Part shown: positions 12,601 to 23,537 of the stretch, one piece after another | Layout: each line of letters starts with the position of its first letter | How positions within the stretch are numbered: position 1 is the first letter of the stretch | Origin: Entomortierella parvispora | Taxonomy: Eukaryota > Mortierellomycota > Mortierellomycetes > Mortierellales > Mortierellaceae | NCBI GenBank assembly: GCA_963573315.1 | Contig: OY752153.1 | Span: 1,302,001-1,366,000, forward strand | Direction: 5' to 3' | DNA: 64,000 bases | Notes under the pieces: generated by a model | Told to the model about the DNA's origin: nothing | The model's input: the letters and a program-made list of their open reading frames with translations, nothing else | The model's database searches: none | Program-made: the position numbers and the translations under genes

Positions 12601-15463
12601 AGTTTGTGAGTGGACTTTGGAAGCGTAACCAATCGAGGAATCCCGTCTGCGAGAACAGAACGAACAGGCCACGCCCATGGGTCGTCACAGACTGGCGCAG
12701 ATGGATCCAATGGTTCGTATTCCTCGGGTGTGATAAGAAGCGAGTCTGGAATGTGCCGCGTGGAGGTGGCCTTTGAAAATATTTTTTCCTTCATTCCGCC
12801 ATAGTCCACTACCTCCAGTTTTCGATCAAACGAAGTGCTACACAAGATCGCAGCCTGGGGAGCGCGTCGAGTATCGCCTTTACCTGGAAGAGTACCAGCA
12901 GAGAAATAGGAGCGAATTAATTCCATTTGATTTTTAAAACAACCTCATCTGACTTCAGTCATGTACCTGCATGATGTCCCGCCGTAAGGATATCATCGGG
13001 TGCTGGTGGGGTAACAATCGGTTGCGAAGGAGGCGGCGAGAATGTTCCATGAGATTTTGGTGGAGGACACGGGTCTTTGGTGATCTCTTTTGTACTGTAC
13101 ACAATTGAGAATGGAATGTCGAGATTGTTGGACTCCTGAAGAATTGTAGTGATCATCGAATACGCTCCAGTCACAGACTGGATCAGAGGCGCCTGTTTAC
13201 TGAATTGGTTCAAAGTCATCAATCGGCGTTGGTTCAAGATTGATTGGGTCACCTCCTGAACAATCGCAAAGATTCCTCCGACTGACTTCAAGTCGTTGTT
13301 CAAGAATATAGGGCTGAATGTAAAATCAAAATAACACTCCTCTTCGTATCCCTCACTATATGACAAACAGAAAAGGCAAGGGGAAAGGTCAAAGTCAAGA
13401 TCAAGATCGAAATGAAGACAGCGTTGATGGCTACGGCCATTAGAGAGGAAATGGATGAATTACCGATGAAGGTCCAAGCGAAGACCCTTGTTGTCGTTTC
13501 CACGGCCTTCTTTCCTGACCTGGTCGATCTGCGCTCCAAGTTGATCCCAAATTTCACTCCAGACTGCAGCTCCTGGCATGCCCATCGCTAGATTGAGGAG
13601 TTGAAAAGGTCAGCTCTCTCTGAATTTTGTAACAGCCATCTCAGACTCAGATTAGCTCAGATTAGCTCAGATCAAGACTTTGTTTGGTGAATGAAAACAT
13701 GTCTCCACCAACGCCACATCTCTTTCTTCTTATTTGGAGAACTTACCCAGGGGATGCTTTTGCTTCAAGATCGGCCTCCAAGCCTTTTGGGATCAACCAA
13801 AAGAAAAAAAAAAAAAAAAAAAGGGTGAATATCTTTTGTTCTCTAGATGCCATCGCTCCTTCATACTCATGGGTTCACAATATTAAAAGAAAAGTCCCAG
13901 ATGAAGATCAGCAAACGAAAGTCGGGAATGTGGTCATCATTTGCTCCTGTGGTTGTGTTCACCTTGCTAAGTGGGAGGAGGTTAACTTGTACACTTCCAC
14001 CATCCAGTTCGCATACGTACATCATTGTAGATTAGATAGCTTTGGTCTCCCCAGTAAATGGCCAGAGGTGAAGCTGATTTCATGAGCAGCGGCATGAGCA
14101 TATTGAGTTCTTCAGGCCAAGAAGACCGAGGACCAAGGCCGGTTTTTGACCAATCCTTGGTTTCAATCAATGTCTCGACGGATTCTTCCGAGTCGGCCAC
14201 TGTGAGCTCCACGCCACTCTCGAGCCGGTCCAGGTTGAGGGTTCGTGAAATCCCTGCGCGAGCATGCGGAATTGCCCGCGGTCTCCCATCGTCTGTTGGA
14301 CTCTGGCTATCTTTCGAAGGTGAGGCTGCTCCTGGGATATCACTCGATCTATCACTGTGATCGGGGGGTAATCGTCCAGAGAGGGGCATCGCTCGGCAGA
14401 CAAGACTATCTTTCAGGACACGCTCCTCATCAGAACGCATAGTGGCTTGATGGTCCCCTTTGTTGTACAGTGGTGCAAACCCAAAAACGGTCGTCCTTGA
14501 TCCAATGGAGTTGTTCCCGCCAGTTGTAGCAGTAGCCTCGTCATCCTGCGCCTTCTGGCTCTCGGCAGCCTTTTTCTTGGCGAGACTCGGATCCAAACAC
14601 GCATTCTGGACAACATGGTGCATAGGGACAGTGTCCGAGTCGGAGGATGCAGTCAAGAAGCTGGTCGCCTGAAGAGCAGGAGAGACCAATGCAGAGTCCA
14701 GTCGTTTCATGCCATTAGGTCGAGATCCCACAAACGACTCGGCACTTGAATGCAGGCTCCGACTCCTTGATAGTTGGCGACATTCGGGGAATTTGGCAGC
14801 TGCAAAGTATGGATGGATGTTGTTTTGTTGAGTATCGTCTCCGTCTAGATCGTCTTGGATAGGCGACTGGGAGAGAGGCACTGTTGAACTGCACAGTTCA
14901 TACTGATCCTCTGCGGTTCTTTGGCGTTGCTGATCCTGCAGTTGGTTTTGAGGTGCATCTGTGGTTTCGCCCAGACGAGAGGAAGCCCCTGCACTTGGAG
15001 GGGAGCAGACAACGGTTTTGAAGGGCACTGCGACCTGCTCCTGCACCACGGGCTGGTTGGGTATGTTCATGGTCAGTTGGTTGACGGTCGGGAACGGAAC
15101 CTTCGAAGCCAGGGCGTAGACAGTCGGTGCAGTGGTCGACGGCACAGCTGCGGATGTGAGGGCTGGGTCCAAGATTGTCATTTGCTTCTTCAGCTCCGAG
15201 TTGGCCGACATTGGCTTGCGGTGGTCTGTTGGCTCTGGGACGATGCTTTCCGGCGCATAAGGACGGTCTTGTATTGAGGTTGCTTCTAGGGTGCTGTTGT
15301 CAATGGCGAAAGGCAGAGCGATTGTCTGTTGATGGGGGCCAGAAGGATGAGCACAATCGTCTGCAGATGGAAGATCAACGAGGCGGTCGCTTTTATTGAC
15401 GCAAGGTTCGATTGATGCTGGAGGCGAGTCGTTACCGTTATTTTTACAATTGTTGTTTTCCAT
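6652..15463 (-). CDS. Tandem (dual) hybrid histidine kinase, 10 exons
   Basis: Predicted two-component sensor of 2566 residues. Exons: 14021-15463, 13747-13783, 13464-13587, 12967-13355, 12338-12883, 10827-12248, 9885-10741, 9049-9790, 7576-8861 and 6652-7506. All introns are GT-AG and the frame is unbroken. Residues 1-440 are low-complexity and probably disordered. Then follow a PAS-like and a GAF-like region. Kinase 1 has H-box SHELRTPLT (His843), N-box NLIGNAFKHT, and DTGVGI/GTGIGLSL. Receiver 1 has LVLSDVAMPNMNG (Asp1321). A second GAF follows, then kinase 2 with SHELRTPIG (His1602), NLIGNAVKFT and FGGTGLGL. Next is a receiver-like segment (about 1919-2074) lacking the acceptor Asp. The final receiver has ILCVEDN, LILMDCAMP (Asp2494) and Lys in LSKPTK; a low-complexity insert of ~150 residues splits it. 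No membrane segment was seen, so it is probably cytosolic. Phosphorelay to an HPt protein is known for fungal hybrid kinases; the stimulus is unknown. Confidence 0.95.
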
Positions 15464-16854
15464 TATGTCGCAAGGTTGGAGGATGGGGGCGGGTGTCCAG
15501 AAAGGAGGGGATCAGTCCATGCGACCAATAATGAGCAAAGGGAGGGAGGGATCGATGTGGGGATGATCGTGCGTGCGTGTGTGAGAGAGAGTGCGTAAAA
15601 GAGAACTTGTATGGTGATGACAACAATGGAAAGGACAAAAATGGGCGGATGAAGGAGAGGAGAAGGATGGATTTTAAGATGGAAGAAGGGTGTCAATGAT
15701 GTGGCGAGTGGTACACTTGGAAGGAAAGAAGGAAGGAGGGTAGGAGGGAAGGAAGGAAGGAAGAGGAATGGGAAGAGAGAAGAGAGCGTGGATATGGAAT
15801 GGAAGCAGAAAAGGTCTTTCTTGTAGTCCTCGCAGCAGACAGACAAGTCTCGCGCCCTTTGAACCTTCACTCAACGCTGCACATGGACAAACAAGCAAGC
15901 GTGACAAACAGACAGACAAGCAGACAAGCACACAGACAAGGCGCATGCGCCCCATCCCCCAGCAAAGACCTGCATGCCCACAGCCGACGACCGCGAGAGC
16001 GGGGGAGGGGGTCGTCCACGCGGCAAAAATCGAGCCTGGGATCTGAGATTTGTTCCAGCCAACGCCAGCGCGGGAAGGAAGGTTGGTTGGTTGGTCCTTG
16101 CTCCGTTCCTTCCAACCAACCAACCAACCAACCAACCAACCATCCCACATCCCACCATCCAACAACCACCCTACCTTTTCTTTTTTTTCTTTTTTTTTCT
16201 TTTTTTTTTATTGCACCGACACAACTGGCTGCGGCCATCATCAACAGCACTGCCGTTGCACCGCCCCGTCGCGTGTTGCTTTGGCGTTTTAACTTTTACT
16301 GTAATAATTTTTATTCGAGCATTTTCATTAGTCTATTAAGTCTAACTAATACTTTTATTGCATATTTTTATTTAATATTCGTCAAGGCATTTTTGTAACT
16401 TGAACTCACAGAGAAGGAGCTGTTCTTGGCAAGTGGTCTCATTCTTTCCATTCCGCTCATTGCTGCTCTCGTTACTCAACTTGTGCATGCTCTTGTCCAT
16501 TTGGAAATTGGAACGCTTTTTGAGCTGGGGGTTCGACTCTGAGCTCCTGGGGTCTGCATCTGCAATCTTGTTGGACCCTGAATTTCATCTTCAAGAAGTT
16601 CCAAATATTTTCCTCAGAAATCAGCTAAGACTAATTAAAAGTATGCTGCAATCTTTAAAAAGAATACTCACTTAATATTCCTCTCAGTTAGTTTTGTATG
16701 GTCATCAAGAACAGAGGAGAGAATACAGTCGTTTGTCAGTTGGACCTTCGCTTCTAATTCCTTTTTTTTTTCTTATCAAAAGTCCCTCGCGAGAGTAGAG
16801 TAGTGAATCTTCGTTGCCATATCTGTTTTTCTGCAATATTTTTTTTTGTCATCG
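15464..16854. other. Kinase 5' flank with simple repeats
   Basis: This is the upstream flank of the minus-strand kinase gene. It contains a GGAAG-rich tract (about 15715-15770), pyrimidine-rich sequence, a CCAA tetranucleotide array (about 16108-16142) and T-rich runs (about 16167-16210). No conserved protein is encoded. A core promoter could not be placed with confidence. ORFs here are translations of the simple repeats. Confidence 0.5.
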
Positions 16855-17156
16855 TGCATGCACGCAATGAGTTCACTGGCCGCAAAGACCCAGACATAAA
16901 CCTGGCGACTTTATATAGTATTATATCTATGAGTCACTTACAGTGATTCGGGCGTGTATTTATTAGCAGCGAGGTGGGGGGTTCAATCGAATCCAGGCAG
17001 GGACTACATTGCGACCAGGACCCATTCCATAAGTAATTTGGGCACGCATGCAGCTGCGCATTAGCGCGCTGGGGTAATGGAAATGCGCCTACAGGGTAGT
17101 GCCTCCGTAACGCGTGCCTACTTTTGGTTCTCTTTTTTCCTTCATTCCTTCTCCTA
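16855..17156 (+). mobile_element. tRNA-derived SINE, degenerate copy
   Basis: It matches, in the opposite orientation, the two better copies at 35503-35829 and 43744-44070. Shared landmarks are the head GTGCATGCACGCAATGAG, the AACCTGGCGACTTTATATAGT segment, and a tail with GGTAATGGAAATGCGCCTA and TTCCTTCATTCCTTCTCCT. The Pol III boxes are damaged: box A reads as TTACAGTGATT near 16938 and box B carries a four-base insertion at about 16980-16994. Its 3' end coincides with the outer end of the left arm of the large inverted duplication. Confidence 0.75.
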
Positions 17157-17902
17157 CTTGAAGAGTGTCATGATTAATCGATTCAACTTAATTGGCACTT
17201 ACCGCACGAAGCCAAGCTTCCGACGCGTTTCTTCATCTCGTCAGGAAAAGTAAGGTATGTCTCTGTCACTAGGATAGTCGCGTTATCGGAGTACCAATCC
17301 TCAAACTAGGGATCCGCCGAGGCTCTGATACCAAGCGCTGCATGTCTTGCTGACGGTCCTTCATTAGTGATACCGCGTCAAAGCTGGAGACGCCTGTTAC
17401 AAGTACCACAATTGACCGTATCGTACAAGCTACCTGGGCAGTAATCGTCCGAATGACGCTAGACTGCTCCTCTCTTGTCGTCGACTGCCCAGGCACTGCC
17501 CCATCTTCCCCCTCCCCCTTTCATGATCGTGTCCACGTACCCCAACGTTACCGTCACTAAACTCTTGGGACATGGGGGGATTTGGTGTGCAACATTTGAC
17601 AACGGCCTTGAATGGGGATGATAAATGGGGATGATGAAGGGGATTAAAACACGCCAGAGTTGGCAGCAAGTCACCATGGTCAGGAATCTCTCTGACCATG
17701 TTTATCCTTCATGTAGACAAATGTCGATTCACCATTAACAAGGCAGAGCAAGGCGATGCTGTTGTTGGTGTTGTTGTCATGCTACTCTCAGTCTGTCGGA
17801 GAAGCATGCGTCAGTAATGTGAGGAAGATGCAGCTAAGCCACCAAAGGACGGCGCGTCCGTTCATGCTAGAGATTTAATTCTGCAGATGCGGTTTCTCTC
17901 AA
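17157..17902. other. CRN upstream flank with a shared ORF relic
   Basis: This 5' flank of the plus-strand CRN gene is also present at about 41394-42310. On the strand opposite to the CRN, about 17269-17496, a short frame contains SSVIRTITAQ..RSIVVLVTGVSSFDA. The other arm keeps SSVIRTIIAQ..RSIVLLIPGVSSFDA in a frame at 41565-42071. Conservation in both arms hints at an old coding relic of unknown family. No promoter element was identified with confidence. Confidence 0.4.
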
Positions 17903-19465
17903 TTGCTACCACCTCCACACGCAAACAAACCATCGTCTTCTATCTCCACGAAGCCAAAGATCAACGGGAAAGGGAAAGGGAAAGAGGTAAATTCCGTCAC
18001 TTCGATGTCAAAGAGCAAAGGCAAAGGAAAAGCGACATCAAGTAGCAAACGCGCACGGGCATCAGCGGCTGATGTCGCCAAAACCGACATTACTCTGTTC
18101 TGTGCTATGGATGGAGATGATATTGCGTTCTCTGTCAAGGTTCCCTCGAATGCAACTGTCGACAGACTCAGTAAAGCCATCAAGGCTAAGATAAAAAACA
18201 CCCTCCGGGGGATCGATGCAGACCAGCTCGCCCTCTGGCAAGTCTCCTTTCCAGACGATGGCAATGCTGTCGAGCTCAGGTTTTTGCCTGATAAGGAAAA
18301 GACACTACTCAGGGCGACATATGACATATCTGATTACTTTCAAGAAGCGCCTCTCCAGGAAACAATTAGCATCGTTGTCCAGAAGCGCACAGGTACTGCA
18401 ACAGGCTTGGTTCTCGATCGCATGTACTTATCTGTGAGAGGTTGTCTTGATATTCATTCATAATTATTTACCACAATTATTTCTACTCCCGATAGCCCCG
18501 AAGAGAGGCCGCGATGAAGATGAGGGTGAGTGAGTTGTCTGCGCCTTTTACACGGATCCATTGTCAAATCCCTTTGTTCACCATATATGAATGTTTATCA
18601 GATACCTTTGGATATACGCGTTTCGTCAATAGGACCATCTCCGAAGAGGAGTCGTTTTAATTGGAGCACGGTGAGGATGGCGATTGAGGAGGTTGGACTT
18701 GCGAAAATAGCTGTAGTGGATGGCAAATGTAATCTCTCTCTATTAAGCAGTGAACAAAGAGTCACCCTGCTTGGTGCCCTTGGCGAAGACATTGGCATGA
18801 CAGACCCTTTCAACTCATTGGCTCAAACTGCTTTAGAGCTGCGACACGCCGACGTAAAAGTCATGGATAAGTTGTCGGCTCCCCTCGATGCGACTCTCCC
18901 TGTTGTCGAGACCACCGACCTCTATGTCAGACAGACTTTCAAGGAACTTTACGACACAATCCTCGAGAAGTTTGAGAATACAGTTCCAAACAGCCCCGTC
19001 GTTTGGATGCGGAAGCATGTCGTTGTGTTGGGAACGTCTGGGATCGGCAAATCTGCTTTTTTAGTATACTTCATCATCCGGATTCTCGCCGAGAGCAACG
19101 ACAATACCCCTCCTCTCATCATTTTCCACACCAAACGGGGCAAGAAGTGCTATGCCTTCGGAGGTCTCTCTACTGTCCGATCTGGATGTATCGAAGACTT
19201 TAAATCTTTTCTCAATTTGACCGACACGTGGTATCTCGTGGATAGCTCTCCAAACCCGGCACTCCCTCAAGCGAAGACCATAATAGCAACTTCACCAGAG
19301 ATTCTAACTGCAGACACCGGCGAATATCAGGAAATTGATAAAAAAGTGGCCTGGCAATACGATATGACCCCATGGAATCAGGTGGAACTCGAGACCTGCC
19401 GGAAAATCGTCGCAGGTTTCCAGGGAGTTCCTATGGACCTGGTGCAAGAGGATGCTACCCACTGA
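17903..19465 (+). CDS. Crinkler (CRN) family protein with P-loop, paralogue 1
   Basis: Three exons (17903-18392, 18496-18525, 18633-19465) join in frame to 450 residues. Residues 21-60 are Lys/Gly/Ser-rich (KGKGKGKE, KGKATSSSKR) and look like a nuclear-localisation tail. Residues 61-163 match the CRN N-terminal ubiquitin-like domain (ITLFCAMDGD, DADQLALWQVS, then ETISIVVQKR). A basic/acidic hinge (PKRGRDEDE, PKRSR) leads to an NTPase-like region with Walker A GTSGIGKS at 307-314 and TWYLVD as a possible Walker B. The protein stops soon after MTPWNQVELE, where many fungal CRNs are longer, so it may be C-terminally truncated. An outer foldback-element end begins 7 bases after the stop. CRN proteins are modular effectors or host proteins that often act in nuclei; the role here is unknown. 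Met-35 (MSKSKGKGKA) is an alternative start. Confidence 0.8.
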
Positions 19466-19472
19466 GGTTAAT

Positions 19473-22400
19473 GGGCTCTCTTTGGGCGAAGCGCGTTTAT
19501 TTCCTCTTTCTGTTCATCTGTATCCATCATTCACTTGCTCCGTCTCTTGACTTTCACCTGTTCTTCCGCTAACAGCACCAGCATCTACTGTCAGGACAAA
19601 GTCATCATCAACAATGCAGTCAACGAAAGACGAGACACACAGGATCACTCTTCATTGTAGTTACTTTTCCCCCGGTCAGCCCTCTTCTATTTGCCGTCGT
19701 TCTTATGTTCAGGACATCAGGTGAGCTCATGTCAAGTGCCACATCGCTCTATCTGAATAAAAGAGAGAAAATATTTGTATTTGGTAGAGTGCTTTAGGAA
19801 GAGAAGACTTGGAAAGAGTGCTTTGGAAGAGAATGCTTTGGAAGAGAGTGTGTGAAAGAGTGCGTTGTGGTTTCTAAACTAGCCCGCCTCAGGCACCGTG
19901 CCGATGTTTGGTATGAGTGTTGATCACCCCTTGTCGGCATCTATGCGTGGCCATGGAATACGTTCTTATGAAGAAGTACCCATGTTCTCGAACCCCCGTA
20001 GGGATCCGCACACGTAGCCTGGCAGCCATTAACATCCCTCGGCGACCTGACGTACCCTGCGGTCACCCATCTAAACTAACTAAACTAACCCACTAATCTA
20101 AGGAGGAGGATGTGCAAGGAAGTTTTCTCTCTTTTTTTGTTTCTTGTTACTAGATTCTTTGATGGGGCCAAAGACCAAAGAAGACCAAAGATCTATATGA
20201 CCGAAACGAAGAGGAGGGATGTTTGATTAATATGTGCTGTCATGAAAAAGAATGAAGGGATACCGAGTTCAGGACATTTCAAGTTGCCTTTTGGTTGTGC
20301 TTGGCCACTTGGGTTCAGTATCAGACCGTCAAGGGTATGAGGTGGACTTGACTGTCGTGCTCGACATTTCTGTAGTGAGGAGCAAGGGAGTTTGAGCGGA
20401 CGTTGCACCAGTGACTAGTAAACCATGTCCGGAGGCCTAAGCTACACGAGACCGGGATGTGTGCTGGTGACGGCAGACCCTCTGAAGGTCAGGGCCTAAC
20501 CAGATAGGGTAGAGCTCCCAGGATGGAGACTGGGCCAAAAGAGAGGGACGGCTTTAGAGTAGGGCCGAGCCAGAGCAGGCAGGTATTCTTGGCTGGGTGT
20601 GCGACTGGAAAAGTCAGGGTCAAACATTCAGAACCGACGGCTTTGAGGCCAAAGCTGAACTAGAGAAAGTTTATGTTCTTGATATCGAAGCAGAGGCAGG
20701 AAAGGCTGCTGTTGAGGCTGTAGCGGGACCAGAGCAGGCGGTTTTGGGCCAGGGCCGAGCAAGAGGCAAGCAGGACCAAATCTTGGAGAGGTTTTCGAGG
20801 CCGGGGAAGCCGAGGCAGGGCCAAAAAGTCAAAGAGCTCGAGGTTGAAGTCGTCGAAACCGTCGAGGCCGTCAGAGAAAGCAAGACGGAACAGGGCAGGA
20901 TCGAACTTGCAGGACCGAAGGATACAAGACCGAGTTTGAAGAGAGAGTGTTTTCGTTTTTAGATGTGTGGGAAGGAGTAGAGAGGAGTGAGGAAGACGGA
21001 TGAGGAGAAGAGAATGGAGATCGAGATCCTTTTTCCTATGAGGGGCTTGGCAGTGGCGTGAAAGCAAGCGGGATGACCGCAATGTGTTTTTTTTTTGTTT
21101 TTTGCCCGTTTTTGAAATTTGGCCCAAAAACAGATTTGGGGTGAAAGCAAAAACAAAGACGCGTCGCTGGCCCAATCGTCTTTCTCCCCCCTCCTTCATC
21201 CATCAGTCCATGTCTCCTCCCATGCAACGCGTCTCTGTCATTATTTTTGCTTCCCACTCCAAAAAATTGAAAACGATTTTTGGCCAATTTCTAAAACACG
21301 CAAAAACGATTTTTGGCCCAATTTCAAAAACAAAAAGCCGCCTTTCGTATAAAAGGAGCGACGATTCGCTCTTTGCCTCCCATCCTTCTTCTCCACCCCA
21401 CTCCACTCCTCTCCACTCCACTCCACTCCACTCCACTTCACTCCACACACACACAAGTCGGACCTCCATGCTGCCATCTCCCCTTTGGCCAGCATCAAGC
21501 ATACCTCCATGACGACCTCGGTCCAGCCGCCTTTGGTCAAGCCGCCTTTGGTCCTGCTGCCTCGGTCCTGCTTCCTCGGTCCTGCTGCCTCGGTCCTGCT
21601 TCCTCGGTCCTGCTGCCTTTCAGCCTGCCGCCTTGGCCCTGCCGCTTCTGGCCCTGCTGCCTTTGGTCCATCTGCCCTCGGTCATGCCATCTTCCTTGGC
21701 CTTGGCGACCTCAGCGATGGCCTCAAGCTCTCTGGCTTTGGTCCTGCCTCGGATGTCGGACGTAAAGAGCCTGCCATCTCTGACTCGCCCGTCCTGGCTT
21801 GCCCGTCCAAAACTTGGCTCCGGTGCCCATCCGTCTTCCTTCTCTGATCCCGCCCCAGCCCAAGAAGTGCTTCCTCTGCTTCTGCTTTGACTCCAAGAAC
21901 GCAGGCTCTCCCTGGTTCAGCTTCGGCCTCAAACTCGGCGGTCCTGAATGTTATGTTCAGATCCTACTGGCCCACCTCCTCCTTTGGTGCCCACACTGGC
22001 CCCCAAGAATGCATGCCTGCTCTGGTTTGACCTTGAGCCAAAAGACATCCACCTTTGGCCGCACCTTGGCTCCGAGGTGGTCTGCCCTCTCAGGCTCAAC
22101 TCTGACCACAAGATAATCTGCTGCCACTGGGACACAACATCGACCGGCAAAGCTTTGGCCTCCTGAAGAGTCTCCTGTCTCTGGTGCAGCCTTGGCCCAA
22201 AGTCCCTTGCTCTCCACTACAGAAATGTCGAGCACGACAGTCAGGTCCACCTGAATACCCTTGGCAGTCAGATCCTGAACCCAAATGGCCAAGCACAACC
22301 AAAAGGCAACTTGAGATGTCTTGAACTCGGTATCCCTTCATTCTTTTTCATGACAGCACATATTAACCAAACATCCCTCTTCTTTGTTTCGGTCATATAG

Positions 22401-23029
22401 ATCTTTGGTCTTTGGCCCCCATCAAAGAATCAAGTAACAAGAAACAAAAAAAGAGAGAAAACTTCCTTGCACATCCTCCTCCCTTAGATTAGTGGGTTAG
22501 TTTAGTTAGTCTAGATGGGTGACCGCAGGGTACGTCAGGCCGCCGATGGATGTTGATGGCTGCCAGGCTAGGTGTGCGGATCCCTACGGGGGTTCGAGAA
22601 CATGGGTACTTCTTTATAAGAATATATTCCATGGCCACGCATAGATGCCGACAAGGGGTGATCAACACTCATACCAAACATCGGCACGGTACCTGAGGCG
22701 GGCTAGTTTAGAAACCTCTCTTCCCCAAAGCACTCTACCAAATACAAATGTTTTCTCTCTTTTATTCAGACAATGTAATGTGGCACTTGAGAGTGAACAT
22801 TAAGAAAGCAACACGCGCTCAATTGATGTCTTGTCTTGAACATATGTAGACGGGACAAGGAAGTGAGTGGGTGCTGTTGAATTATGAGTCAGGTATCGTC
22901 CACAATGAAGAGCGTCTTGTCTCTCATGCCCCATTTTATCAATGTTGGTTGGAGAGTTCGTCGCGCTAACAAGTTTGGACAGTTCAAAATCGATAGAGAT
23001 GGAAGGAACACGCTTTGCCAAGAGAGCCC
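19473..23029. mobile_element. Foldback-type repeat element, copy 2
   Basis: Complete copy of about 3.56 kb. The outer ends are CTCTTTGGGCGAAGCGCG at 19475 and its diverged complement (ACGCTTTGCCAAGAGAGCCC) ending at 23029. The inner, well-conserved inverted repeats begin at 19869 (GGTTTCTAAACTAGCCCGCC) and end at 22716. Each arm totals roughly 0.9 kb; the outer ~400 bases are more diverged than the inner ~500. The centre is quasi-palindromic (about 21080-21340) and carries TATAAAAGG at 21348, CCACT repeats and GGTCCTGCTGCC repeats. No transposase-like ORF was seen. Flanks (GAGGTTAAT / ACCATGGTG) show no target-site duplication. Confidence 0.8.
21348..21356 (+). promoter_or_regulatory. TATA-box-like motif inside element copy 2
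   Basis: TATAAAAGG sits next to the quasi-palindromic centre and points outward, into the CCACT array. It is kept exactly at 38042-38050 and 925-933 on the minus strand of the other copies. It may promote an element transcript; this is inferred from sequence only. Confidence 0.4.
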
Positions 23030-23089
23030 ACCATGGTGCAGGTGCTAGTGCGTCTGCATCTTTCGCATCGTTGACACTTTTTGCAAACT

Positions 23090-23470
23090 GGGAGGTGCTG
23101 GATCTCGCGGCTGAGGGCGAGGGAGAACCTAAGACGAGAAGTCTCACAGTGCAACGCTCTTGTGCAAAAGGAATTGGAGGAGCTGAGTTCACGAAGCAAT
23201 GACCCCTGTGCACAAACAGCTGAGGGTGTGGGAGATCTACGGACGAGAGCTCTCACAATGCAACATTCTTGTGCAAAGGAAGCAGCATCTAACCCTGTGC
23301 ACAAACAACCAAAGGTGAGGGATAGCCAAGGACGAGAGCACCACTCTTGTGCGAAAGGAAGCAATTGCTTCGTGAAATCGGTTCCTCCAATTCCTTTTGC
23401 TCAAGAGTGTTGCAATGTGAAGCCTCTTGTCCGTCCTGGGTTCTCCCTCACCCTCAACTGTTTCGCTTCT
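23090..23470. repeat. Tandem and inverted repeat cluster (hairpin-forming)
   Basis: Three imperfect direct units (starting about 23108, 23219 and 23308) share GAGGG..GAC(G)AGA..CTC and CTTGTGCAAAAGGAA motifs. They are followed by an inverted copy at about 23360-23460, in which CCTCCAATTCCTTTTGCTCAAG mirrors CTTGTGCAAAAGGAATTGGAGG. The outer arms of about 100 bases could fold into a hairpin. It lies between element copy 2 and the small secreted protein gene. No coding function was seen. Confidence 0.7.
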
Positions 23471-23537
23471 CTACTACTGAGGCACCACCGTTCAACTTTC
23501 TTTACTTCTGCCGCTTTTCGAGCAAATTTTCTTGAAG

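Larger units (their letters stand above)
17152..22794 (+). repeat. Left arm of a large inverted duplication
   Basis: The arm runs from AAGAGTGTCATGATTAATCG to the ACTCTCAAGTGCCAC region and matches the reverse complement of 36546-42318. It includes a 5' flanking block, a CRN gene (17903-19465) and most of foldback element copy 2. Divergence is by scattered substitutions and small indels, including within the CRN coding sequence, so this is an old duplication and not an assembly artefact. Homology stops inside the outer terminal repeat of the element. Confidence 0.85.

Noticed and set aside
16108..16142. CCAA array as a telomeric repeat
   Set aside because: It is a short tetranucleotide microsatellite inside an intergenic region and does not match TTAGGG-type fungal telomere repeats.
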